Source of the DNA: Symsagittifera roscoffensis
Lineage: Eukaryota; Xenacoelomorpha; Acoela; Convolutidae
Direction of reading: 5' to 3'
Length of the DNA: 64,000 bases
NCBI RefSeq assembly: GCF_963678635.1
Contig: NC_087068.1
Coordinates: forward strand, 38,463,649-38,527,648
This document shows positions 1 through 10,942 of this stretch, in pieces. Below the pieces are notes generated by a model that had not been told where the DNA came from, did not search any database, and saw only the letters and a program-made list of their open reading frames with translations. Each line of letters starts with the position of its first letter. Position 1 is the first letter of the stretch. Both the position numbers and the translations under genes were made by a program.

Positions 1-819
1 GGTAATCTTGACAGGCAATTGCTGTTCTATGTTAGGTACATCCTCATGGCTAAGCCTCAGCACGGGGTCCAAATGAATAGGGTTTCCTTGTTTGGTCGTC
101 TTAGAGGAGATTATCTTCACAAGTGCTACTTTCTGATTGAACGTCTGCAGCTCTGAGCACACAATGGCCCACTCTTCTTGATTTTCTTCCAGATACACGC
201 TCGAAAACTGGGCCACAAAATGAAAAAACTCCTTCATGACTTCTAGAACTAGCTGCATCCTTCCCAACAGGAGAATAACAACTAAGTAACGCGTGTAGAA
301 CCGAAGCTTCTTCAGCATTCTGTACGAAGTTGGCTCGCCCTCTACATCTTTGAAATAGTTTCGGAGTCGCAAAGCGTTGTAGAAGTTGAAGCTTTCTTGC
401 AAATACGAAACATCAGATGTTCTGATGTAGTACTGGTAGTACAGTTGACCAACTTTAGAGGCAATTTCTCCAATCTCGCTCCTGCGTAATCCTCCTTTCT
501 CCACTAGAACACTCCTGTGCCTCTGTTGCATTTTCCAAACTAAGTTATGGATCTCGAAAGTTTTCCCAAACTGGATCTTCCAGGCGTCATGGCCATGGGG
601 TGGTATGTCTTTTAGGGCATGGAACATGTATCTGGATTTCTCCAAGTTTTCCCGGAAATTTTCCAATATTTCAGCGACCTCGTTGGACGACAACACATGA
701 CTTTTCTTTGTTTCGTGTTGAGCACCTAATTCGTCGTCTGTATGATTTGCCGCACTGTCATGGGCCCATCTCGATGCTCCTTTTACTCCATGATCTAAAC
801 CACCATGGCCTGAAACCAT
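1..819 (-). CDS. SCAI: SCAI homologue, N-terminal 273 codons (runs off window)
   Basis: An uninterrupted minus-strand frame runs from an ATG at 819-817 to the window edge. The context is good for a start (A at -3, G at +4), and an in-frame stop lies about 50 bases upstream. The product matches the SCAI family strongly: segments such as EIGEIASKVGQLYYQYYIRT (residues about 114-133) and SYLQESFNFYNALRLRNYF are near-diagnostic, and KDIPPHGHDAWKIQFGKTFE precedes them in family order. SCAI is known as a nuclear cofactor that represses MRTF/SRF-driven transcription and also acts in double-strand-break repair through 53BP1. The first 45 residues (His/Gly/Asp-rich) are not conserved and look disordered. 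There is no intron within these 819 bases. The C-terminal half lies beyond the window. Identification is secure; the start is likely but not proven. Confidence 0.93.
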   Translation of the reverse strand, partial: MVSGHGGLDHGVKGASRWAHDSAANHTDDELGAQHETKKSHVLSSNEVAEILENFRENLEKSRYMFHALKDIPPHGHDAWKIQFGKTFEIHNLVWKMQQRHRSVLVEKGGLRRSEIGEIASKVGQLYYQYYIRTSDVSYLQESFNFYNALRLRNYFKDVEGEPTSYRMLKKLRFYTRYLVVILLLGRMQLVLEVMKEFFHFVAQFSSVYLEENQEEWAIVCSELQTFNQKVALVKIISSKTTKQGNPIHLDPVLRLSHEDVPNIEQQLPVKIT

Positions 820-2516
820 AATGGCAATGTTTTTGAGTGAGCTATCAAAAAATGGAGCAAAGCTTGATATGATGTGTTATAGAAGCGAATAATATTCATC
901 AAATTAGAGACAGACTAAGTTCCAATGGAGCGTGAAAAAATTGGTTTCTAATGGGGCAATTTGTCTCAGTTACCATTGCAATTATCTGCCCAGCAAACAA
1001 CATAAATCATTTGAAACTCACCAGTCAACAGCGAGTCGCTAAAAATCTCTGCGCCAACAACTTCATCTCTAAACGATGTTTTCTTTTTCTTTTTCATTTA
1101 TATGTGCTTAGATTAAAAACAATGCTTTGAAAATGTCTAGAAAACTAACGAGCAAAAAGCAGCTCTAAATCACGGTATGATTTATAAGACCAATTAAAAT
1201 GCTTGCTATTCAGAACAAAATACAACACATTCAATAACACGATTTTTGATTAATAAGTAAAATATTACAAGTGCCCGTTCGTTTAGGTGAAGCAGGAGCT
1301 GTGTTTAAATGAGCAATGTTTATGAAAAAAGACATATAGAAGGCGGAAAATATCATGGTAAAAAAGTTACATTAAGCGTTCTCTCTCACATCGTCAATTA
1401 AGAAAATGGAATTGAATGCACTTTAAGTAGTCAAAATGCACAAAATATGAAAGAAACCATATCGCTGCAGGGCTTTTTAATTTAAAAAGAGTTCAATTAA
1501 AATGGGCCCCTCCGTCATGCGACGTTCCGTGCTCAGGTTGGATAGGGCCATACCAACGCTACATAAATACATCGGCAAACTTTTATGAATAAATCAAGTC
1601 GATTTTAAAGCATCCAGGAGATAATTGTCAATTAAAATCTACCCTCCTCGATTATAGCACAGATGGAATAAAAAAAACGTAATATTTCTGAACCCATGTG
1701 CCTTCCGGTAAAAACAATAAAACAACACTGATTTTCCTGCAGTAGGTAGCCTTCATTTTCATTTTCCCTTTTTGACGAAAATCATTGACTTGTAACAGTT
1801 ACCTTTCGATCAAGTGTCGCGTCATATTGAAACCCCATTGGCCTTGATTGGGATTACAAACAACTTAAAAATGGCTAGTTCGAGAAAATTAGGTCACACA
1901 AAAATGGTTCTGTTACCTCATTTTAGATTTCATTTTACGAACAAAAAAAACATTTAGAATTTTGAAAACCTAGATCAAATTGTTCTAGGTTTTTTACAGT
2001 CTTTATAAAGAACTTAATACAACAAACTGAAAATAAATTGATTTTTTTTGAACTTATGTTTTTCAATGAAACTTAGTTTTGACAAAACTTCTAAAAAAAA
2101 AATTCAAATTCAGAATGAGAACAATTTTTTTCGAAGTGGAAAAACAATCTAAATTCAAAAAAAAGAACCAAACCTCGTAACAAATGTCAGCATCAAGATA
2201 CCAGTAATATAATCATGTGCTGGGCCTTGAATGATTACATGTATTTACTGGAACGCATGAAATGTTGATCTAAATTTGAAAACAGTTACTTCAGAAGAGA
2301 AAGACTATTGATGACATCCACTAACAATGAACATCCTTTCGTGACCATGCTATCGATAATATATCAAAAATGCTAGAGGAAATTATTTTCTGCCCAAAAA
2401 TGCACTAAACAGATAATTTCTGATCTATAGGCTTCTCAGCCTCTGTCGATCAGCTCCTTCTGTGGACGTCCAATTCGTCATTCGAGAAAGAATGTATCAT
2501 ACATGTCGTTTTCCCA
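820..2516. other. AT-rich intergenic region upstream of SCAI
   Basis: This stretch holds no convincing coding frame on either strand. It is AT-rich with many homopolymer runs and should contain the promoter and 5' UTR of the minus-strand SCAI gene. No TATA box or initiator can be assigned with confidence. A 5'-UTR exon could be present but cannot be recognised. Confidence 0.6.
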
Positions 2517-3254
2517 GTGTTTATCCAGCCTCGATTTGAACAAGTTGATGTAAACGCTGGAAATTACAGACAGACTCTGGTAGTGAGTTCCTATCGTTTA
2601 TGGCTGCTAGTGAAGAAACTATTTCGTAAACAAGTTCGTGACTTTCTTGTTATCAATTTGCACGGATTTAAAGAATTGATTTTAAACGTGAACCTCACTA
2701 GTCGTACGCCATCAAGCCAGTTTTTTTCAATTTTCTCGAACTTGTTCACTTTTTGGTTACTCTCTACTAGCTATGACATTTGCCTAGATGGGTGGGTATT
2801 CACAAGTACCAAAATGGTAAATCAGTCAAATTTGTACCAAAATGAAGAGTCAGTAGCGTTAGTACAAAAAATATTCAATTGGCCAAAGACTATTAAGCCA
2901 AACATTTTAAGCTCTTGGCTTAAGGTCACCGGTGGGCGCGCTACGCGCGTCCACGCGATAACCAGCTCTAATTTTTGTATAGAGTCCTACCCTCTGTTGG
3001 CAAGCTCGCAACACGTTGGCGCGACTGCGGCGGTCACTATTCTGCTGTTGAGTTTTCTTTAGTTTGAACAGAAAATTAATGTAATAATTCGTTGGCTCAA
3101 ATTCGACCACTTAGAAATCGAGTTGAATAATTTTGGTACAAAACGGACTTTCATTTTATTAAAATTGAACCGTGGTACAATTTGGGACTTCACCGCCCAG
3201 ATCCTCCACAAAAAGTTGCTCAAATTAAGGTCAACCTTATACAAAACACGTTTT
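2517..3254. other. Unclassified DNA with a GC-rich islet at about 2930-3050
   Basis: No gene is recognised. An open frame on the plus strand (2517-3062) has no ATG for its first 99 codons and no recognisable domain. About 120 bases (2930-3050) stand out as GC-rich with a self-complementary core (ACGCGCGT-like) in otherwise AT-rich sequence. Its flanks (GGTCACCGGTGGG and, at the other end, CGGCGGTCAC) are weakly inverted. It may be a small inserted repeat. Confidence 0.35.
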
Positions 3255-4760
3255 TTTTCGATAGCACGACCCACGAATATACTTGATAATCTTCTGAGAA
3301 AAATAGAAAAGTCCGAAAATACCGCCCGAAAGTACATATCGACGGAAAAACAAGCTACTTTATGAAACCACTGGCTAGCGTCTAAACAGAGCTTCACATG
3401 CTTTTAACCCTCTGTAGCAAAGACAGTTAATGTAGGGTTCTCATAACATCGGGTCGTCGAAATCGTTACAACTCAAGAGCTATCGGCCAATCCGCTCAAC
3501 TTAACCAAGTTCCATGAAAAATAGTAAGGTCATGGCTGTGTCTCGGTATCTCCAGACCACGAGGTCACTCTTAAAAACAGGGCTACTACTTAATTATCTG
3601 TAACTATTGTTTCTGTTCAGTAGATAGTATCAGTTTATCCATCGGAGAAGGATCGACCCTTTCCCTCAACTCCTAGCTTCTCATAATCTGAAAATGAATT
3701 CGATGTTAAGTTGAACTCTAATCAGGCCATTCCGGGAAGCTCAAAATTGTTTAAAAGCAGTTGAGAGTTGTTCTCCGGTACCCTTCCGGATTCCTGAATC
3801 CGCCTGAAGAAGCGTCTTCTTCACGAGCAGGAAGGGTAGCGAATAATAATAATCATAATAACAAAGGATTTAGGAATATAATCCAAGGGTTCGCATAAAA
3901 CCCAGTCATTGCATTGTTCAAAGTTTAGTTTTCAGTTATAAGTGTAAGTTTCTTCAGGTCTCTACAGTTGTTGCATTCGCATAAAATGCGCCAAGTGCAT
4001 GTGTCTGATTCGTTGTAGCGAGTTTTGAAAAACTTTGTGTACATTCCTAGAAGTCTGTTTTTGCATTCTGGGTCAAACAATATGTCACATTTGAAGTATT
4101 CGTTGTACAGATTAGCAAGACGACATGCCCGAAACCAGAAATCCGACTCGCACTTCTTCAGACGCATTTGTTTGCAGACGAAATTTAGTGTCAACTTTTC
4201 CAGCTAGTATTTTTGCAAACAGCAGTCCAACATGAAGCTCTTGGTATAGAGACATAGGAAGGATGTTAAGTTTCACGAGTTTGTCTTTATAGGAGATTTG
4301 GCTATTGCTTGTCATGAAAATCCACGAGATCGCTTTCCGCTGCACACTTTCTATGATTCCTAAGTCACCTTTTGATGGTTTCCAGATAGCTGAACCGTAG
4401 CACAGAATTGGCACAACGTAACAGATATATGCGTTTTTTCTGGTCGCGAAATTCGCCTTTGAGAGATTCCTTTTGAGTACGAAGAGAGCGTTTAAGGCTT
4501 TTTCAGCCCTCTTTTTTGCGTGTTGCGTCCAAGAGAGCGTGTCGGTTATCGAATACTCACATCGCGAGATTTGCTCTGTAACGATTGTGGCTGCACAACC
4601 GTTACAACTCGGAGCATTCTTCTTCAAATACTGATGATTCTAATTTTGATCGTCTTCTATGTCTGTCGCACGTCTATTCGTTACCAGCGAAAATCGTTCT
4701 TCTTATTTTCTCTCTCAGTTGTTGCGAAAATAAAAATTGTTACGTGTCCTGCATGCTCAA
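3255..4760 (-). repeat. Old minus-strand LTR copy of the E1-E3 gypsy family, split by a LINE
   Basis: Read on the minus strand, two blocks (about 4760-4570 and 3840-3335) align in order with the LTR seen at 15303-16008. The first block contains the LTR stem-loop (4577-4606) and the second contains the GGATTCAGGAATCCGG palindrome, the GAGAAGCTAGGAGTTG block, the GTAGTAGCCCTGTTTTTA block and the CTCTGTTTAGACG block. The two halves are separated by a LINE 3' end (3842-4570), so the LINE inserted into this LTR. Divergence is clearly higher than among the three plus-strand LTRs. No internal gypsy sequence is seen next to it, so it may be a solo LTR. Similarity fades near 3335, about where the LTR 3' end should be. 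Confidence 0.75.
3842..4570 (-). pseudogene. LINE L1: 5'-truncated reverse-transcriptase C-terminal region with 3' tail
   Basis: The minus strand encodes the end of a LINE ORF2 in two overlapping frames (about 4570-4112 and 4194-3925), so at least one frameshift is present. Visible features are a TLSW..H motif after the RT palm, the thumb-like segment CYGSAIWKPSKGDLGIIESV, and a C-terminal CTWRILCECNNC signature close to the stop at about 3925. After the stop comes a 3' UTR with a GGGTT..AACCC hairpin, the CCTAAATCCT block and an (ATT)n-like tail at 3842-3860. The copy is 5'-truncated, as is usual for target-primed insertion, and lies inside an LTR. Family: CR1/L2/Jockey-type, exact clade unknown. 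Confidence 0.8.
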
Positions 4761-5276
4761 AACGAAATTTTTAAATAATTATGGCAGTCCAAGTTGAACG
4801 TTTCCAGTTCTTGCATTCTAATAAATAAGAGTGCTAATCGTCGAAATCAACATATTTTCCACAAAAACTGCTCGAACAAAAATTTCGTCGTGATCTACCT
4901 TTTCAGATCATTCTGGTCGAATGACACAAGTGTTGCAAACTGGTATGGCGTTATCGGCGCTGATACTGATCATCATCGAGTTCGTAAATATAGGCAACGA
5001 CGATATTAAGGAGTTATTGTTGTTCATAGAGATCCATAGTATGAACTCTGATAAAAAAACAGTCACCATGAAAAACGCAGAATTCACAATTAAAAAAGTT
5101 TTTCGGAAGCTGAAAATTTATGAAAAGATCGACAATCGAATTGCAAAAAAAATAAAAGGCCTTAAAAGCGAATGAAAATGACACGACAGAGCTGTAAGTA
5201 AAACTTTTTGAAGGATTAAACAGTTTTAGGTTATAACTTTTGCAGGAGTAAACAAATTAAATAGTTTAAGGTCATA
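4761..5276. other. No recognisable gene
   Basis: AT-rich sequence between the LTR fragment and the start of the next LINE. Short open frames (for example 4921-5175) show no domain and Lys/Ile-rich composition typical of chance frames in AT-rich DNA. It could be the degraded 5' part of LINE L2. Confidence 0.5.
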
Positions 5277-5621
5277 ATGATTTATGGGGCGACAATTGTC
5301 ACCCTTTTTTCAAAAAAGGTAATCGTGATTGGTGCTAACTCATTGAACAGTGCGTTGATCAAATATCCATTTTACAAACATTCATTTTGTAATATACACC
5401 CAGAAGCTAGATTTGACAAACAAATCCTCAGCATCCTCAAGAAGATATCTCAAGGCGAACTTGTTAATCTGTCGCATGACGTCATAAACAACATTGTGCA
5501 TTTTGACCAATCACCTAAAGCGAAACAGAACACCTGTCAGCAACCTAAAACCTATCAGAACTCCAAAAAACCAAAAACCAAAAGAAGACATTTTGAGCTC
5601 CTGATATATTCAAAGAACTAA
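5277..5621 (+). pseudogene. Degraded LINE ORF1-like esterase (SGNH-type) fragment
   Basis: A 114-codon frame begins at an ATG. It carries, in the order expected for the esterase domain of CR1/L2-type ORF1 proteins, a GANSL segment where GDSL is expected, an ARFDKQILSILKK segment, and a LVNLSHDVINN segment where a GHND-type block is expected. Both catalytic-site blocks deviate from consensus, so the copy is dead. It sits 5' of a same-strand LINE RT (6032 onward), fitting an ORF1-ORF2 order. The assignment rests on motif order only and is tentative. Confidence 0.4.
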
Positions 5622-6031
5622 TGAAGGCTGAAGTCAAAATCCCCATCCTTCGCCTTACAAAAACCTTTTAAAGAGAAAATATGAAAATTCAAAAGGAAAC
5701 TATACCTTATCAGAATCTTCCCATCAGACTCTTTTCCGAAATTACAACCCTGTCAATCATCAGACGTTACGATTACGACAGTTGAATGTTGACTGCTGTG
5801 TCATCCGCAACTTGCAATTCGCCAAGGAAACCATCTAGGTGTGCTCATTTTACAATCCTAAGTCTGGTCAACTCAGACAAGTTCAGACAGCTTCAGGAAA
5901 ATTCATGGGGCAAAACCAAAAAAAAAAAAAGCAATTAATTGTGGAGTGTGTCAGTCGGTCATATCCTGAGACTTTATCTTGTTTTGGGGTGAAATGGAAA
6001 AATTTCATGGAAAAATCGAACTGACCATGTA

Positions 6032-7269
6032 ATGCTCAAGCATGGATTTGTTAAAAAGCGCAGCACGTTTACACAATTGTTGGAATATGTTGAAAATATT
6101 TACAAATGTATTGATGCCAATGAAAATTTCTGTTCTGTATATTTTGACATTCAAAAGGCTTTTGAATCTGTGTCACACAAGCAGTTGCTGAACAAGCTGT
6201 CTTCTTTTGGTTTTGACGAAAATTTTATCATGTTAATTCAATCTTATCTTTTCAATCGCTCACAAAGAGTGTGTATTAACAATATTCTATCTTACAAAGG
6301 TTACATCTCTAGCGGTGTACCACAAGGAAGCATTTTAGGACCACTTTTCTTCCTTATTTATATCAATGACCTCCCGGATGTTGTCAAGTATTCCTCACCG
6401 TCTTTATTTGCTGATGACCTGAAACTGCTTTATCGAGACAACTGTCATGACAATTTTCAGTCTGATTTAGATTCGGTAGAGACCTGGGCAACCCAAAACG
6501 GTCTTAATTTTCATCCAGACAAAACTAAATTCATTTCAAACAATAGCTTTATTTTCAACCTTAATCTTAACGGGTCAGAAATATGCTCTGTTGATCATAT
6601 CAAAGACTTGGGTATTTATATCTCGCCTACTTTGTCTTGGAATCACCATGTTTCTGCGAAACTTGGTAAAGCAACGAAGTGTTTTCATTAGTTAAAGCGT
6701 AATGTTCCTTTCAACTCACCTGTTAAAACTAAGCTTCAAATGTACATTTCTTGTGTGAGGTCCATTTTAATTTATAACTCTTGTATTTGGTACCCAAATT
6801 TATCAAAGCTACGTGATTTGGAAAAATTCCAGAAAAAAGCAGTTAAGTGGATAATTGGTTCCACTAATTATACTGAGTCTTGTGATGTTAAACATACTGC
6901 CTATTTGCTATCAAATTATTTTGACTGATTGTCTTATCTCCTTCAAACTGTTACATAACTGTTATGACTTTGATATTAATGATTATGTTACTGTTAGTGA
7001 ATCGAGACCGGGTAACAGATCCAGTCAGAGAATGGTATTCTCTTTACCTCTTACCCGCAAACTCTGTTCCCTTGGGAGCTTTTTCCAAAGAACAATTCAT
7101 AGCGTCAATAGTGTTTTAGCAAAAGTTGACATCAACTCTTCAACTACAGTCTCACAAACCAAGACTCTACTCTTCAATTTCTTTAAACAGCAACTTCAAT
7201 CAACCTTCAATCTCGACAATCCATGCACTTTCTTCATCAAATGCCGTTGTAACACATGTCGTTCCTGAA
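6032..7269 (+). pseudogene. LINE L2 reverse transcriptase and C-terminal region
   Basis: The frame at 6032-6691 shows RT motifs in order: HGFVKKRSTFTQLL (finger), FDIQKAFESVSH (motif A), SSGVPQGSILGPLFFLIYIN (motif B region), SLFADDLKL (motif C, catalytic FADD intact) and KDLGIYISPTLSW. A stop at 6689-6691 ends it. The post-RT part continues in another frame (6740-6928), then another (6855-7269), so at least two frameshifts or nonsense changes are present. The C-terminus ends CTFFIKCRCNTC just before the stop, the same CxCxxC signature as in L1 and L3. Function when intact would be target-primed reverse transcription of the element RNA. Confidence 0.88.
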
Positions 7270-7348
7270 CATTAACAATTTAACTCAAAGCTTGAAATAC
7301 GCAAACTCAAAATTTCACTTTTATATGTAGTATCATTCACTAATAAAG

Positions 7349-7367
7349 TCTCTTCTTCTTCTTCTTC
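7349..7367 (+). repeat. (TCT)n microsatellite tail of LINE L2
   Basis: Six or so TCT units follow the L2 3' UTR immediately. Such tails mark the 3' terminus of LINEs that end in short repeats instead of poly(A). Confidence 0.8.
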
Positions 7368-7412
7368 GATTGTATCGCAGCAACTGAAAAGGGTTCATAA
7401 AAATGTAGGAAA

Positions 7413-8183
7413 GTGGACAAAAAATTCAATCTGGAGTCAAATCGCTATTCGCAATTAGAAATGTCACGGCGAACTTGTTTAGCAAATGCAATCTGTCTTT
7501 CAAATAAACATGATATTTTATGCCTAACTGAAACATGGCTGACTGATGAAGTAAGATCCGAAAATCTTTTTATACCAGAATTCGAAATATACAGATTTGA
7601 TCGACCATCCAAAAATTACAAGACGAAACATGGCGGTGTCTTAATTGCCATCAAAAACAACTCTAAACATCAACATGTACCGATAATCTCAAATATTGAA
7701 CAAGTTACATTGAGACTAATTGATTTCAAAAATATATCCTCTCTCATTTGCTGTGTTTATTGCCCACATAGACCAACAGCCTTTTCTATTGTTGATTTTC
7801 TAACCAATATTAGTGCCACTGCAAAATACTTGAAATGTGAAAAAATAATGATAACTGGAGATATAAATTTTTCGAAAACTGACTGGAAAGCAATGGCATC
7901 AGATGATCCCGAGGAAGATCTAATCCTTGAAACTTTAATTGATCACAATTTTGATCAAATATTGGCACCTGAAAAAGCAAAAAGCTTAGATGTTTTCCTA
8001 GTCAACAACCCCTCCCTAATCATTAACTCATTCATTGATGAAAATGTTTATAAAATGTATTCAATAGAAAATAAGAACCTCAGTGATCGCAATGCCTTTA
8101 CAACAGAAATCAATCTGAACCAAAGGCTAATTGAAACAAGAAGTGATGACAAAGTAAAATATGCATTCAAAAGAGCAGACTGA
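7413..8183 (+). pseudogene. LINE L3 apurinic-type endonuclease domain
   Basis: A 256-codon frame contains the APE-type endonuclease blocks in order: LCLTETWLTDE (catalytic Glu), KHGGVLIAIKNN, CCVYCPH, ITGDINFSKTDW (GDxN), LDVFLVN and LSDRNAF, where the last His of the usual SDH is Arg. Replacement of that catalytic His, plus the stop at 8181-8183 before the RT, shows an inactive copy. The frame lacks a clear N-terminal start. It lies directly upstream of the RT of the same element (8533 onward). In a live LINE this domain nicks the target DNA. Confidence 0.85.
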
Positions 8184-8532
8184 AGTGCAATCAACACTAC
8201 AATAATCAATAATCCCTTCACACCGTTTTGCTTTAGTAACTGCGATTTTTTACTTGATTAATGGTACACCTGGCTTTGGAGAATTCTGAAAGAAAATATA
8301 CCTAGAGTAACAGAACATAGAGCCACACTCCCCCCTTGGATCACACCCCAACCTGCCACCTTATTAAGCGCAAAGAAACTTTACTTCCGAAACAGCAATC
8401 CTGCCCGAAACCAGAAACTCTATCTAAAACTACAAACTTAGAAGAAAAAATAAACATTTCTGCTGATAAAGAACTGAAAACTACGAATTAGAGATTTTTG
8501 CACCAAGAAAGTTTAGTACAATTCAGAAGTAT

Positions 8533-10276
8533 TTGCGAAGCATAAGAAGAGCACCTAGACTACCTTCGATAATGAAACTTGACGGCAAAGAACTTGAGAC
8601 AGACAAAGAAAAATGCGATGCGTTTAATCAATTCTTCTGTTGTGTATTTACGAAAGCGGAACAAATAACCGAATTAAGTATCTTTGAAAAAGCAAAATAC
8701 AACCACATTGAGATGAATAAACACTGCATTGAGAAAATAATGCTCGAACTAGACATCATTAAAGCAACAGGTCCAGATAATTTGGGAAATCTTGTCTAAA
8801 CAAACTTAGCGAAAACGGTATCAAAATCAGTCCTCCTAATTTTTCAAACTTTTTTGAATAAAGGTATATTCCCAGAAACGTGGAAGTTAAGTGAAGTTGT
8901 CCCAATCTTCAAAGATGGGAACAAATGCGATATTAAAAGATACAGACCGATAAGTTTACTATGCTGCAGCTCAAAAATTTTCGGAAAGGTTTTGTTTGAC
9001 TACATTTATGAAAGATTGCGACATCAACTTCATAACTCTCAATATGGTTTTCGTAAAAAAAGTTCAGCAATTACCCAACTCCTTGCTTACTTACATCAAG
9101 TATACCTAAATTATGATGACCAAACGACTAAAAATATAACAGCGCTCTATCTAGATTTTGAAAAAGCTTCTGACTGCGTTCCGCATCAATTTTTAATGCA
9201 TAAATTGAAGTGTTATGGTTTTGGAGGAAAAGCAATTCAACTAATAGCCTCTTATTTATTTCTTCGGAAACAGTACGTGCGAATAAACAAAGCAAAGTCT
9301 AAGATATGTTACGTAACAAGTGGTGTCCCTCAAGGTTCTCAATTGGGACCATTACTTTTCATACTATATATAAACGACTTACCAGATAACTTGAATCTAG
9401 TTGACTCTTTTGGAAATGCTGATGACTTTAAGGTTATAGCAACAACTCAAACAGAAATGAACTATGCCACTACGACAATTGAAAATTGTAGTAGTTAAAA
9501 CCAAATGCGTCTAAATACCGGAAAATGTACTCTCGTTAATTTCAAAAACGAGCTGGAAGGTCAAATTAATGGAAATATCAAAAAAAAATTGAAACTGAAC
9601 AAAAGGATCTAAGAATTTTAGTAACACTCACTTTCTCATGGAATGTAAATGCGTCTAAGCGTTGTCAGAAGTCGCTATCGGCTTTTTACTCACTAAGGCG
9701 TAACCTCTCTAAAAACTGTCCTATAACTTCTAAGCTAAATGCCTACCCGGGATATGTAGTCCCAATTGCAGCTTATGGCGCGTCAGTAACGCACTACTCG
9801 AAATCAAACCTCCGAGCAATTGAAAAGGTTCAGCAAACGGCGACTAAATGGATGCTTAACTCACATATCCCATATAAGTGTAGACTACAAAATTAAGAAT
9901 GCTACCGCTGTCTCTGTACATTGAAATGCACGACTTCCTTCTGTTCATTTCTATAGTTCGCAATAACTACGAAATTGACATTAACCAATATGCCGAAAAC
10001 ACCAAAAGCTCAACGAGACAAAATGAAAGAAACGAATATCAAATACCGAAAACTCGCCTTAAGAAAACCAACTCAGACTTCTTCATTAGATGCCCAGCAC
10101 TTTTCAATGTCCTAATTCGACATGTCTCAAAACAGTTAACTGACATACAGAAATCTGACATAGCGGAAATATATTAGAAATTCTTCGAAAGATACTCAGA
10201 AATGGACAGCTGCACATGGCGAATAATGTGTCCATGTGGAAACTGTAACCCAAATGGAAAACTCAGAACTCATTAA
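8533..10276 (+). pseudogene. LINE L3 reverse transcriptase and C-terminal region
   Basis: Frame 8533-8799 holds the pre-RT linker (FNQFFCCVF, ATGPDNLGN). Frame 8854-9498 holds the RT: ETWKLSEVVPIFKDG, RPISLLCCSSKIF, NSQYGFRKKSSAITQLL, LYLDFEKASDCVPH, SGVPQGSQLGPLLFILYIND. The catalytic FADD is changed to NADD (GNADDFKV), though the two Asp remain. Further frames cover the thumb, then 9899-10177, then after a stop the last segment CTWRIMCPCGNCNPNGKL ends at 10276. Several stops and frameshifts make it non-functional. Confidence 0.85.
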
Positions 10277-10331
10277 CACTAAAACTACATTTTGGGTGCA
10301 AACCCATGGGATAACAACCCTAAATCCTGTT

Positions 10332-10350
10332 CTACTACTACTACTACTAC
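10332..10350 (+). repeat. (CTA)n microsatellite tail of LINE L3
   Basis: Six CTA units directly follow the L3 3' UTR block CCTAAATCCTGTT. The closely related L1 has an ATT-type tail instead. Confidence 0.8.
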
Positions 10351-10498
10351 ATTTAATAAAACAATTTGAGTTAAAGTCTTGTTCCTGACATAGAACATCG
10401 AGAGTGGTTCGCGAGTGTTAGTACTGGAGCAACAAGCAACTTGACTTAGAAGGTCGACCAATCAAGCGACCTAATGGTTCAAAATGATAAAACTACTT

Positions 10499-10942
10499 GA
10501 GTCAAAACTAATCATTTCCATACACTTCTGGAGTTACCGTAGTTGTTTAAGCTGATTGAGTCCAGAGTTGTTGTCAATATTTGAGACATGAATTCAATTG
10601 CTACAGTTGAGATAAGGCGGGTTTTAGGCTGATTCAGGTCCACTGTCCAAAAAAAAACTAATGGTACTTACTTGGGTTCCAACCCTGTTTTTAACAGCGT
10701 TCGCGTGTTTTTGTTATCTACATGGGGACGTGCTTATTTCTAGAGTGGAGGGAGGTTTTTTGGTAGTAGCCTTTAAGCTGTATCCCGATCTCGATGTCCC
10801 ATGTCTTAAGCGAATCGAATTGGCTCCGGCAGATTGAGGTTCAAAACCACAAAAGGTAGTGTCCCTGACCCTTGAGCCAATAGTTTTAGGGCCTAACTCT
10901 CTTAACCTCTCATGTGACTTAAGCTGGCGACTGTTACAGAGG
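10499..10942 (+). repeat. LTR of the second gypsy family (E4-type), fragment or solo
   Basis: About 340 bases (10603-10942) align collinearly with 37120-37475, sharing blocks such as TCTAGAGTGGA, GTAGTA(G/A)CCTTTAAGCTGTA, CGAATTGGCTCCG and ATGTGACTTAAG, and ending in CGACTGTTACA. Weaker similarity extends left to a TGAGTCAAAAC start, giving TG...CA termini. The same TGTTACA terminus ends the other LTR family at 16008. The left boundary is approximate. Confidence 0.6.

Larger units (their letters stand above)
5277..7367 (+). mobile_element. LINE L2, internally deleted copy
   Basis: A plus-strand non-LTR retrotransposon. From 5' to 3' it has an ORF1-like fragment (5277-5621), a poorly conserved 400 bases with stops, the RT domain (6032-6691), the post-RT region (6740-7269) and a (TCT)n tail at 7349-7367 next to an AATAAA-like TAATAAAG. 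No endonuclease domain is found between ORF1 and RT, so about a kilobase is missing. The 5' boundary is uncertain. Confidence 0.75.
7413..10350 (+). mobile_element. LINE L3, nearly complete ORF2 copy
   Basis: Endonuclease (7413-8183), linker with stops (8184-8532), RT (8533-9498), thumb and C-terminus in several frames to a stop at 10274-10276, a 3' UTR with a TGCAAACCC hairpin and CCTAAATCCT block, and a (CTA)n tail at 10332-10350. The 3' UTR matches that of L1, so L1 and L3 belong to one family. ORF1 is not seen. Confidence 0.85.

Noticed and set aside
2517-3062. 181-codon open frame on the plus strand
   Set aside because: It starts with GTG and has no ATG for about 100 codons, no domain, and crosses a GC-rich islet. 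Probably a chance frame.
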